DNA of 64,000 bases from Furcasterigmium furcatum. Taxonomy: Eukaryota; Ascomycota; Sordariomycetes; Glomerellales; Plectosphaerellaceae. Below are positions 53,995-64,000 of this stretch, in pieces; the first letter of the stretch is position 1; each line of letters begins with the position of its first letter. The position numbers and the translations under genes were made by a program. The stretch is taken from NCBI GenBank assembly GCA_001599815.1, contig BCIA01000001.1, positions 5,786,978 to 5,850,977 of the forward strand, in the 5' to 3' direction. The notes under the pieces were generated by a model. It ran no database searches. It had not been told where the DNA came from and saw only the letters and a list, made by a program, of their open reading frames with translations.

Positions 53995-56900
53995 GCACGG
54001 CTCCTCTTCAAACAACACCACACCATCTCACTCTCACCTCGACACTACTACTACGCTCACAACGAACGACCATTTCCTTACTCGTCTTATCAACTCGGGA
54101 CCGGAGCGATTTGATTTTCGGCCAACGGCATACCCACCACGGAGTTCTCTTTTTCTCTTATCGACCTGTCGCTTCTTCAATACCCCCTCATTCACTTGTA
54201 CATGATTATTGGGTCAACGGAGTTGAGTTTGCTTTTACTGTCCGGGGCGGACCAACTGGGTATGTCTTTTAGATTGCGGGAACGGGGTTCTCCAAAACCG
54301 GACACAGGCAACTGTATGCTCTTGGGGGAAGGGACTGGAAACGGGCATGATCACGACATGCGCCAGCAGACGTACATACGTTCTATTTTCTTGTAATCTA
54401 GCCTTTCTCTCACACCCTCGCGCAATGCGCAGGGCGTGCCGACCTGCCCTTGACGGGCAGGCGGGGTCGAATACTACGCGGGGCTGAGGAGAAGACTTGG
54501 TCTCTCTCTCAGCTCCCCATCTCCCAACACCATCATCTTGGTCTCCGTCTTCGGTTGCATCGTGAGCGACATGAGGTGACATGCAGCACACACCGCATCG
54601 TGTCGAGCCCCTCGCGCCAAGGGATGCTACTGCACGTATCGCGGTGGGCTGAAGGACTAACAACTGACGATGGAGGGGCACTAATTACAGGTAACACTCA
54701 GAGAGCTGAACTTCACGATAGCCGCGAGACAGCCCGACCCGCCGCTGCCCCAGTCGGTGGGTTGGCAGCTGGACAGGGTCGATGGCGGTCAGCCGCAAAC
54801 GGACTCTCGGGAACGAGGTCTGGGCCGTTTGCAGACGAGGCGAGAGGCGCCACCACGCCTTCACCGCTCACGGCTCGGCCGAAACCGTTTCGTGGCTGTT
54901 GAGACCAGGGCCGCGAACATGCAAGGCACCGCCAGGCACGGACACGGTACCTGGGGGGCGCTCGCTCGCTAGCCTTATTATTATTACTACTCATGTCGGA
55001 TCTCACACCTCCCGTAACTGATGCCAGTCACGAGGAATCCCCGGACGGGGCTACTGCAAGGCACAGCTGCCAGGGGGTTGAGATCTGGCGAGCGAAAAAG
55101 AAAGGATTCAGCTCAGCTGACCCGGGGGATCAATAGCGCCTGATCGACCGTCTGGGGGATGGGACGCAGATGAGTCCAGAAGCAATGTTCACGACCAACG
55201 GGCGCATTGTGAATTGTCACGGTCCCAACAGCTCGGCCAAATTGTTGGATGTTTTTCTTTTTTTTCCTTCTCATCTGGTGACGGGCAGATCCTGGCTAAT
55301 CAACAGCATGGAGGGCCCTGGCAGGTTAGGTTGGGTTAATAGTCCTCTTTTTAGCACTGAATTTGTTCCCGAATCCTGGCGGGCGCGGGCGCTCCGACAG
55401 GGAAGAGCGGTGCGGCAAGGGGAAAAAAAGATGCGAGTTTTCTGTCATGTCAATTTCCCCATGGCGCCGTACAGATGCCCGATCACTTCTTTCGTGTCAT
55501 CAGCCGAGCCTGCCGAGCTGGCCGCCCGGTGCCGGCCAAGCCCGACGCTGCTGAGCGAGACAGGGAAAACGCGGCGCCAAGGACGGGAAACAGTGGCCGT
55601 GCCTTGAACGGGCATACCCAGGCGAGAAAGTTGGATGGGTAGGGGGAGTGCCCTGTTTCGGAGCGCAAAAAGTCACGAGAACAGGTTCACGATGTTTCTT
55701 CCTCGGGCGGACACGGGCAGAGGCAACCTCATTTCCCTCCGGCGAGACTGGGCGCCTGCTTCTGGGGTATACTCCGACAATTAAGTCCCGACTGACCAAG
55801 TTTTCAAGCAGTGGTGAAAGTGTGTGTGTTCCATGCGACACTGAGCTGCGGTTAAAGACCCCACGCAGGATGGGACTGTGAGCTTCAAGGTGAGCTCTCG
55901 TTAACACCGCGGCTCCCTCGTATTGTCACATACAGCCACAGCTAAGACTTCTGCCTTCTCCATATGCATCTGTCCCCCGTCTATCTAGACTGGCGATCAC
56001 TTATTTCCGTCAGAGGCAATGGGTCAATGTAGGAGAGTAACCTGGTGCCACGCAACTAGCTACACTTTTACATCGACGAACATGTTGATATATAGTCCGC
56101 CAGAAAACCGAGACAAGGCAGGAGAAACACTCATGGGTTGCTCGCACAAACCACACCATCTTAAGTAGACAGGGCAATCATGGCATCCTCTGGTGTCACT
56201 ATATCCTCAGTCTTTTATATACAATCTCACCGTGGTGCCTTGCCTCCAATCGCAACCTTCAGACACCACCGTCGTCGCCTGGAGAGATCGCTCCGGAGGA
56301 TGGTCACTCGGTGGACAACCCAAGCAACCAAGGAAGGCACAGCAGGTGCGCTGCTTGGCATGGCCCTTGGCACCTCCGTATCGGTGCTTGCCCAGGGGTG
56401 ATATTGGCTCTGGGGAGCCGAACCACGTGGATCATCAAGGGGCAAGGGGCGTTCATGACCTCATGATTATAAACGTACTTGGTACAGCCGATACTTACTC
56501 CTGATTACTCCCAGCGCTAGAAGAGCCAACTCCGAAGAAGGTCGGTGCTCTACAAGTAGTGACTGCACCTTGAGATGAGATGCGCGGTCTCGCGGACCTT
56601 TCTATTGGCCGACCCGGCGCACCGGTGCCGTTCACGATGGGCGCTCGCGAGCTACTGCAAGGTACATCACCTACATGACCTGACGGGACGATTTCTCACC
56701 GCTTCCTCACTGCACCACACCCCGTGACGCCCCACGAGACGACCGGGTCGTCCGTGCGCGGTCTATTTCCAGCCTTGGCGCGCAGTCTTCACTGCGCGTG
56801 ACGATTTGACGGGTGAAGTGAAGAGCCCCATCCCGATATCGTTCGGCGCCGGGTTTGGCCCTCCAACGGCGCAGAGGCGCGATGTCACTGCAGGCGGCCT

Positions 56901-58957
56901 CAGGCGAGACGGAAGCAAGGAAGTCAAGGTGTTCTTGCAGAAACCTCCCGTCCAATCGTCCAAGTCCTGCAGCCAAGCGTGGTCACCCAAGTAAGGAAGG
57001 ATATCCGTCAATCCCTCAGATCTACATCAAGCCCAGTAGCCACCGACTGGTCCGGCGTCTGAAGAAAAAGTTGGATAAACGGACTTGCTTGTTCCTCGGT
57101 CTCCATGGTTCGACTCGCTCTCCACGAGTGGAATTCCGCTCCACATGGCATCTCCGGGAAAGCTCTTGTTCGGCTCCGACTAGGACCCTCCTGTCGGGTC
57201 AGTCAGAACCAGGGCCATGCCTGTCCGGACAACATTCATAAACTTGCCCCAGTTGTCGTTTGGCCTGACCACTAGGCTGAAAAACCATCACATCTCGAGG
57301 TACCGTCTGAACACGACGCTTTGAAAATCGCCTGGTTGTGTAACTGGGCAACATGATCGTCAGGGTCAGATGGCCGTGCTTGACTCCTCGGTGGGATTAC
57401 GATGGAATCAGGGATCCTCCGTCGTCGCCACTGGTGATTTTCCTTTGGAGGCCGTTCCAAACAACCCAGCTAGGGCTCAATAGTGTACTGTCGATCGTGG
57501 AGCACCACGTTGCGCTCCAATCCACTACTTGTACTTGTACTTACTCTGCTTGCACGCAAATTTCTGCTCGCCTCTGATATCATGGGGATCCTTGGCTCGC
57601 AAGACACGGCATCTAATGACTTTTAGGGCATAGGCGCCCGCAATCAAACAAACCGTTGGGCCGACGCCAGAAGCAGCGGAGATCCCGGGACAGACAGACG
57701 CAACGGCCGCCGTCCCTGCGCTGGACCCTTGGTGCAGCTGGTCGGTTTTCCCCGAGCGCACGGAGCTGACGGCGGCGCTGCACGACTTTCATGCGTCATT
57801 CCTGAGGTGTTGTTTTTTCTCGTCAATGCTCACGCTAGGCAGACGAGTTTTTATTTTTGAAATCAGGGTCTTCTCCCGTCATGCCGGGTCAGCGTGGTCG
57901 GCATCTGGCTGGGCGGACCTTGCCTTGAAGCGGTTCGTCCTGTACCCTTGGTTCGGGTTGACCGTTGAGGAAATTAGCCGCCAGGGCATTGATATTGGAA
58001 GTTGAGCCTCACTTTTTGTCATTCGGGATGTAACGCGGTAAATTTCAGGCAGCGCACCTTGTGACCCTTTCCTGGCCACAGCCTAAGTGTAGTACTCGTA
58101 CCAAGACTCCCAAGGTACCGGGTCTGGTCTGTTCCTGAACTGTGGTAGAGCGTAGGGTGCCTGTCCATGAATACGCGCCTAGGCTGGGTCGTTGGGAAGC
58201 GTTCGTCCCCGAGTCATCTCTGGCCGTGTCGTATCCACGCCCGAGCTTGAGAGTGGCATCTTTGAGATTGTAGAGGATGTCTTGGATAACCGCCCGAAAC
58301 TTCGCCAGGGTTGTCGGAGTCTGTCCCATCCAAGCAACGCCAGGGAGGAGAAGAGAAATTCCAAGTAGTGTCCAAGTCTTTGGGCAACTTGGTCAGTAGC
58401 CAGGTCGTCACAATCACAGATGCTGGCGATTGGGGCTCAACCTGATCACAACCTAAGGTAACTGTCAAGGTCAAGGGCCTGACACGAATCTTCCTACTTC
58501 AACAGTGGCTTCAGGCGACGAGAATAACGGCAACACGTCGTTTCTTCCTAGTATGATGCGTCTCGATCTCAGTCTTACTCATAGCACAACCTCAAGGGAC
58601 AGGAGCTCAGCTCCAAGCTCCCGTGCTTTCGACCAACACATCTCGATTCCTGGCCGAAGCAAGATCCCTCATTGGTCAAAATTGAGATAGGAAGGACTCT
58701 GATGACGTTCAGACTGGGCCTTGGAAAACCAACCTATCTCTTTTCCCGCTGCAAGGAAATCGAGATGTTTGCTTGGTGTGAGAGTTGAAGGTCGTTCCGT
58801 CTCTGGACCCACCCTGGACAGTGTTGCACCCCCCAAAAGGGTTCAATCCTCCACAGCTGAGGTGGTTGCACGGGAATCGACCTGTGACGCGGTTTCAACC
58901 TCCAAGCTCGTTCTTCCACCCCATCGTCAACCCACAGCAACGTCGTGAGGAGCACAT
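53995..58957. other. Gene-poor interval of about 5 kb
   Basis: The first ~200 bp are the 3' flank of the acidic-protein gene. Frames up to 150 codons are unsupported. A minus-strand stretch at about 58045-58370 (WTLLGISLLLPGVAWMGQTP, then TLAKFRAVIQDILYNLKDAT) is protein-like but has a stop just upstream and no clear start. It may be a gene fragment. No repeat or RNA gene seen. Confidence 0.45.
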
Positions 58958-60514
58958 ATGTTCTCTCATGTCACGCTATCACGCCTGTCATTGCGGCGCA
59001 CGCCCGCGGTAGTCATACTGAACACGCGGGCAGCACTGAGCAGCGCTCGCTTGCAACAGGACTGCAACCATTTCGTCGCTCGAGGTCAGCTTGTCTCCCC
59101 GAGGCCAGAGCTGCACTTCCTTGCGCTGACACCTTGAGCAGCCAATCCCCCTCCAGAGACCCCCGACTCGACAAGGTTCACTCTAGCTGTCAAAGACAAC
59201 ATCGCGACCGACGGCTTTCCGACAACATGCGCCTCCGCCATCCTCGCCGACCATGCCAGTCCCTTCGAGGCCACCGTTGTGCGCCAGCTGCGTGACCGGG
59301 GCGCCATCCTCGTGGGCAAGACCAACATGGACGAGTTTGGCATGGGGTCGCACTCGATACATTCAGCACATGGCCCCGTCTTGAACCCGAGATCCGACAC
59401 GGCCACCTCGGCGGGCGGCAGCTCTGGCGGCAGTGCCGTCGCTGTCCAACTCGGCGATGCAGACGTGGCCGTCGGCACCGACACAGGAGGCTCCATCCGC
59501 TTGCCAGCAGCATACTGCGGCGTTGTGGGCTACAAGCCATCGTACGGCATGCTATCGCGATGGGGCGTGGTCCCCTACGCCAACTCCCTCGACACCGTGG
59601 GACTCTTCGCCAAGTCCGTCGCTGCCATCGAGGGCCTGATGTTCGAGAAGGACCTCAACCTTGAGCACGACCCAAACGACCCGACATCGCTCCCGCGGGC
59701 CTTCCGTGTGCAACAAAACGAGACGACCCGTCAGAGACCCGCCAAGATTGGCATTCCACTGGAATACAACATTGAAGAGCTGGATCCTCTGATTCGGGAT
59801 GCTTGGTCTAACGCAGCTGACACGCTGCGTACTCTGGGTTTCGAGGTCGTTCCAGTCTCCCTGCCGTCGACCAAGCATGCGCTGTCGGCGTACTACGTGA
59901 TTGCACCCGCAGAAGCCTCGTCCAACTTGGCCAAGTACGACGGCGTACGCTACGGCGTGCGCGGCGAAGACAGCGACGCGGCGGGAGGCGTGCTTTACGC
60001 CAAAACGAGAGGGGACGGATTTGGAGAAGAGGTCAAGAGGCGCATTGTTCTCGGTGCCTACAGCCTGAGCTCTGAGGCGATGGACAACTATTTCATCCAG
60101 GCCCAAAAGGTTCGGAAGCTGGTGCAGCGCGACTTCGATCGCGTCTTCAGGATGGCCAACCCGCTATACGACGAGCAGCAGTTCGATCTGAGCGAGATGG
60201 GGGATGATGTCTTATTGGAAGATAAGCTCGGCCCCGGTCAGGTCGACTTCCTCTTGTGTCCCACGGCCCCGACGTTCCCGCCGCGCTTGGAGGATGTAAG
60301 GAAGCAGACGCCTGTTCAGGTATACATGAACGACGTCTTCACGGTTCCTGCCAGTCTTGCAGGTCTGCCTGCGATTAGCATACCGGCAAAGATTGCCAAG
60401 GAGGAGTCGGACCAAAGCCGAGCCGTCGCTGGCCTGCAGTTGATCGGCCAGTACTGGGACGACAAGCGGCTCCTGAGCACTGCGCGACGGCTTTCCGAGC
60501 AACTGGAGGCGTGA
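58958..60514 (+). CDS. HER2: Mitochondrial glutamyl-tRNA(Gln) amidotransferase subunit A
   Basis: Amidase-signature subunit of GatFAB, which converts misacylated Glu-tRNA(Gln) to Gln-tRNA(Gln) in mitochondria. Exons 58958-59084 and 59142-60514 give 499 residues. Exon 1 encodes a presequence (MFSHVTLSRLSLRRTPAVVI). Exon 2 begins at ANPPPETPDSTRFTLAVKDN, containing the catalytic Lys (about 60). The Ser-cisSer pair is in SAGGSSGGSAVAV (about 136) and GTDTGGSIRLPAAYCG (about 160). Two other in-frame acceptors (59139 and about 59157) are possible; I chose the one 9 nt past a CTGAC. The C-terminus VPASLAGLPAISIPA is typical of GatA. It converges with PRP38. Confidence 0.92.
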
Positions 60515-60696
60515 CGAGGCTTGGCTCTTGGGTGGTGTTGTCGTGGAGAGCCGCGAATTGTACGATAGAGGGCTGTACGCTATACGTTAGAGATGACACA
60601 ATATACCCCGAACTGAGACATACCTCATCACGGTAGAGTTGATTCTTCGACCCCAACTGAGATCCCGGATATTCCTTTTTCGCTTTTGGCTACTCC

Positions 60697-61521
60697 TCAC
60701 GGCGACCTTTCCCGACTTCTAGACCGCCGTTCACTCCTTGATCGGCTCCGCGACCTCGGCGCATCCACATCCATCCTCTCCCCATTGTCCCCATTGCTCT
60801 GCGCCTCGCGAATCTCGCCCTCGGAATCGCTATCAGCCCCATTCGCTTCTCTCTCCCTCTCCCTCTCCTCCTCTTCCGCTTCCGCTTCAGCGTCCAACAG
60901 CTCGTCAATATCCCCCAACGGGCTCTCCCTCTCCTCCAGCTCCCCGAGGTCCACAAGGTCCGTCCGTCGCGGCAGCTCCCTGAAGCTCGTGGCGCATACC
61001 CTCGTCTTGATCAACAAGTCGTCCACAAACTGGTCCACGTACGTCAGACTTGTCCCATTCCTCGCCTTGCGCCGCAGCTTCCTCCGATCGACGAGGAACG
61101 GCTCGAGCATGCGATACACGTCCACCGGCCGCTGCGTCATGCGCACGTAGAACAGCGCCAGCGCGCGGAGGTACTTGAACTTCTCCCCGCCGTAGCTCAG
61201 GTATGTCTCGATGACGTCGGGGGACGGGGCGAGCTGCAGCAGCTTGAGGGCGAGGCAGAGGAAGGGGGTCGGCTTCTGGGCGGTGCCGTAGGTTCCGCCG
61301 ACGAACGTGACGTGCTCGACGACGCGGTCGACGATGGAGGCCTCGTTGAGGGCGAAGCACTGCTCCTTCCAGTAGAACGACTCCACGATGCGGTCGATGA
61401 CGGCCTTTTCCATGATCTTGGCCGGGTTCTCGCCGTTGGGGGCGAGCGAGGCGCCCGAGCCTCGCTCGTCGAGAAAGCGGCGCTCATCGGCCTGGATGAC
61501 CGAGGGGTCAGGTTTAGGCAT
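60697..61521 (-). CDS. PRP38: Pre-mRNA-splicing factor Prp38
   Basis: Single exon, 274 residues. Subunit of the U4/U6.U5 tri-snRNP needed for spliceosome activation. Conserved core: NPAKIMEKAVIDRIVESFYW, KEQCFALNEASIVDRVVEHV, FVGGTYGTAQKPTPFLCLAL, EKFKYLRALALFYVRMT, VYRMLEPFLVDRRKLRRKAR and LTYVDQFVDDLLIKTRVCAT, the Prp38 family signature. The tail is Glu-rich, then Arg-Ser rich (RSRSRSRSERRSRSRERSP), as in many fungal and animal orthologues. It is divergent from the 61901 gene with 379 bp between starts; the stop lies 182 bp from that of GatA. Confidence 0.93.
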   Translation of the reverse strand: MPKPDPSVIQADERRFLDERGSGASLAPNGENPAKIMEKAVIDRIVESFYWKEQCFALNEASIVDRVVEHVTFVGGTYGTAQKPTPFLCLALKLLQLAPSPDVIETYLSYGGEKFKYLRALALFYVRMTQRPVDVYRMLEPFLVDRRKLRRKARNGTSLTYVDQFVDDLLIKTRVCATSFRELPRRTDLVDLGELEERESPLGDIDELLDAEAEAEEEEREREREANGADSDSEGEIREAQSNGDNGERMDVDAPRSRSRSRSERRSRSRERSP

Positions 61522-61900
61522 CGCGTCGGTTCTGCGACTCGGTATGTCGGTTGCTTTCTGGCCGGGGCTTTTTCGTAGCTCTGCGTGGGCGTCGAGTGTT
61601 CCAATTGCGAAAGTCTGGATTTCGTGGTGGGGGTGGTTGCGGTGGAATGCGCTGAAGCTCTGGCTGGGGTCCGGCGCTGGAAAAAGTTCCTTGGGTGACG
61701 TCCGTCGTGCTCGGTTATCGATTGTTGCTCAGCCAACCAAGTCAACAGCGCCTCTTCATGCAACCACCCGCCCATCGTTCTCGTCACGACGAAGAACGAC
61801 AACGATACTCATCTATATCATTGCTTTGCACGACGCTGGCTAACTACATATTCGCTTGATTTCCACCTTTCGAAACATACCGATCGCGTTCACGTCCACC
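61522..61900. promoter_or_regulatory. Divergent promoter region, PRP38 / one-TM unknown
   Basis: 379 bp between start codons; no distinctive site seen. Confidence 0.5.
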
Positions 61901-62592
61901 ATGCTCCTGACCTCGTCCCAGGTCTCCGCCATCGTCACCTCCTTGATCAGTACGTACACCCCACGAATGGACAGCATTCCTGGCCGCTGGAATGCCCTGG
62001 GTCTGAGATTCCTGCGAGCTTAATTTTTGCTGACTCGACCGCAGTCATATCCTGCAGCACCGCTCTCTTCCTCAGCGGCTATGTCATCCAGCAGCGAACC
62101 GTCAGCCAGCTGCGCGCTGCCATAAAGCAAGCCGAGCTCTACCCCTCGCCCAAACCGCACCTCCCCGACCGCTTCCGATCGACAACGACCGAGCTCGAAG
62201 ACGGCACGATCGTCGTCGTCGAGTCCCAGGCACAGGCGGATGCGAAGCAGCGAGAACCCCAGATCGTCGAGATCAAGCCCTCGGTGCCAAAGGGCCCAGA
62301 TGCGCAGAAGATCATGCTTGGCGGCGTGAAGCAGGACGAGCTGCAGGTGGGCCCGCGCTTTGAGCTGGAGAAGGAGCTGCGCCAGCGCATCCTGGACGAT
62401 GAGGCGAGCGCAGAGTCCGAGAGGGAGAAGAATGTGCGACGACTGTCGGAGAAGAACCAGTTGAACCCGGACCCCGAGGCCGAGGACCAGAAGCCGATCA
62501 GTCGAGCGGAGCGGCGCAAACTGATCAAGCAGGAGATCAAGAGGCTGTCGTATGACGAGGAGCCGGTGTACTACCAGCGGCGGTTGTATTGA
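61901..62592 (+). CDS. Conserved single-pass membrane protein of unknown function
   Basis: Exons 61901-61949 and 62045-62592 (95-nt intron, GTACGT...CGCAG) give 198 residues. One N-terminal hydrophobic helix spans the splice site (SAIVTSLI-ISCSTALFLSGYV). A soluble, charged remainder follows: QQRTVSQLRAAIKQAELYPS, ELEDGTIVVVESQAQADAKQ, a long Lys/Glu-rich helix, and the tail AERRKLIKQEIKRLSYDEEP ending YYQRRLY. The architecture suggests a protein anchored by its N-terminus with the C-terminal part free, possibly mitochondrial or ER. I know no function. The ATG context (CACCATGC) and the smooth splice support the model. Confidence 0.75.
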
Positions 62593-62970
62593 TGGGGTGG
62601 TCTGGGGTTGTAGGACTATTGGAGGGAAGGGATGGATGGGACGATTTTCACGTACTATATGGGCCTGCTCGTCTGGCGTTTTGATTTTGGAAACCGAGCT
62701 TCAGGATAGCCGGCATGACTTGGACACGCCTTGGAATACACATGATTTTGGCTGCAAGGCTGGGTCACCGATATGGCTTCCTCGTGACGGGAAGCCATGG
62801 AATCCATCACTTTGGCGCAACACAGTTCGCAGAGAAAGAGTCGGATGGCGACTCGCATCATGTTAGATCCCACCCAGAACGCTAAACGCCGAGAATACTA
62901 AGCCAACCTCAAGTCATCATCATCATGCCCGCCCGACGCCCGACGGGCGTGCGCCGCTCCGCACTTGGAT
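62593..62970. other. Intergenic between convergent genes
   Basis: 378 bp of 3' flanks; nothing else seen. Confidence 0.5.
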
Positions 62971-63965
62971 TCACGCGTTACGCTTAGCGGCGTCGGCAAA
63001 TGCCTCTTGTTGCATCCTCTCCAGCTCCTCCATCGAGATGGCGCTGTTCGCAAACTTGTTTGACTTCTTCTCGCGACCCTAGGAGGAGTTAGCACAAAGT
63101 AGATGAGGGCTGCGCGGCAGGGACTGACCTTCTGGACTTCCTTGTGCTCTGCGGCCGCCTCGAGAACGGCGGGGACGTAGTCGGAGAAGCCGAGCTGCTC
63201 GAGGGCCTTGGTAATGTGGTCGCAGGCGATCGTCTTCTTGGCTTCCTTCTCGGAGATCTCGTTGGCTTCAGAGGAGATCAGGGTGATGAACTCGACACAG
63301 CATTCTATGAGCAGGTCCCTCGCTTCCTTGGAGAACGCAACACCCGCTGAGGGTGGGAGGATCTCGGTCACGATCTTCTGGACAGTGGCTGGGATATTTT
63401 GTCAGTCATGATGATGCAACGTGAGAGGGGTACGTAGGAGTTACTCACCCTTGGGCAGAGAGAGGTCGTCGTTGCCTGGGGAAGAATCTCAGTTAGCAAA
63501 GGTTCGAGATGACAGGCAGTGAACCACAAGAGCAGTACTCAGGCCGTCATGCTTATCCCAGAAAGCGGCAGTTTTGCCTTTGACCATCTTGAAGGACAAG
63601 AAGGAGCAGTGTTGGGACGTGTGCAGGCGGCTTGGGAGATGGGTATGATATCCGCGAAGCAAGGTGCTAGGAGAGTGAAGACGTTGTCTGGGAGGAGGCA
63701 GAGATGGTTGAGATGACGGGAAAAGCAGTGGAGATGCGCTACCAAGCAAATTTACGTGAACAGTCAAACGCTGGAAGCTGGGACCGGCGCCAAAAGGCTC
63801 CAAGATGTGAGAAGGCACCCCTCATTGCTCCTGCCGGACCCCACGACTTTTGCTCGCAAACAAAGACATCCATGCGCAAGGTTCGTTCAACATGACGAAA
63901 TCAAAAGATACGAGCCACAGGAAGAAATGCCACGGATACTTGCCTCCAAACTCGTGATCCGACAT
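62971..63965 (-). CDS. NCB2: Negative cofactor 2 beta (Dr1-like histone-fold repressor), GC-AG first intron
   Basis: Exons 63965-63944, 63475-63449, 63388-63129 and 63078-62971 give 138 residues. Histone-fold partner of NC2-alpha (Bur6/DRAP1); the dimer binds TBP on DNA and represses or tunes RNA polymerase II initiation. The protein reads MSDHEFGGNDDLSLPKATVQ, then KIVTEILPPSAGVAFSKEAR, LISSEANEISEKEAKKTIAC, DHITKALEQLGFSDYV and a C-terminal EKKSNKFANSAISMEELERM. The 468-nt first intron starts GCAAGT instead of GT; only that donor (GGA G/GC AAC) keeps the frame. The other introns (60 and 50 nt) are standard. The start is 35 bp from the window edge, so the promoter lies mostly outside. Confidence 0.9.
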
Positions 63966-64000
63966 GGTGCAGGTCTCAAATGCGATGGATATGGTTGAGG

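Overview
The window is nuclear DNA from a filamentous ascomycete (Pezizomycotina), most likely a Sordariomycete. The basis is GC-rich genes carrying short introns (about 47-125 nt, GTAAGT/GTATGT donors, CTGAC-type branch sites, CAG/TAG acceptors), together with fungal versions of RNase P Pop7, Tom5, Cox16, the 20.8-kDa complex I subunit, Sqt1 and an Hst2 sirtuin. The genus cannot be fixed from sequence alone. I saw no tRNA, rRNA, transposon or CRISPR. One ambiguous base (N) lies at 53857.

Layout. At 1-5.2 kb are a Rogdi/Rav2-type gene cut by the window start, POP7, and a large SH3-domain protein. At 6.1-22.4 kb every gene is on the minus strand and most products are secreted or cell-wall proteins: a GH2 glycosidase, a small cysteine-containing secreted protein whose frame is broken, a GPI-type GH17 glucanase, a 1174-residue acidic Ser/Thr/Ala-rich secreted protein, an unrecognised multi-exon protein, an SDR-fold protein and a CAP/PR-1 protein. 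About 6 kb with no convincing gene follows (22.4-28.6 kb). At 28.6-48 kb is a dense block with much mitochondrial and housekeeping content: NDUFA8-like, NUP57, TOM5, glycine decarboxylase, SQT1, a serine/homoserine O-acetyltransferase, a conserved unknown, two Nudix hydrolases, an Hst2 sirtuin, a new-looking 90-residue cysteine protein, and COX16. From 48 to 59 kb only one gene is supported, an acidic protein of unknown function flanked on each side by about 5 kb without a gene. At 59-64 kb are mitochondrial GatA, PRP38, a one-TM unknown and NC2-beta.

How genes may work together. The most interesting context is 42.0-45.7 kb. A sirtuin, whose known product is O-acetyl-ADP-ribose, is divergently arranged with a Ysa1-type ADP-ribose pyrophosphatase, and next to that lies a second ADP-sugar-type Nudix hydrolase. 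Several housekeeping pairs share short divergent promoters: RAV2/POP7, complex I/NUP57, TOM5/GCV2, acetyltransferase/unknown, YSA1/HST2 and PRP38/unknown.

Gene models were spliced by eye from reading frames and splice signals, so exon edges are predictions. Two introns appear to use GC donors (NC2-beta strongly, the first Nudix gene less surely). Several small genes are supported only by splice logic, and their confidence values reflect that.
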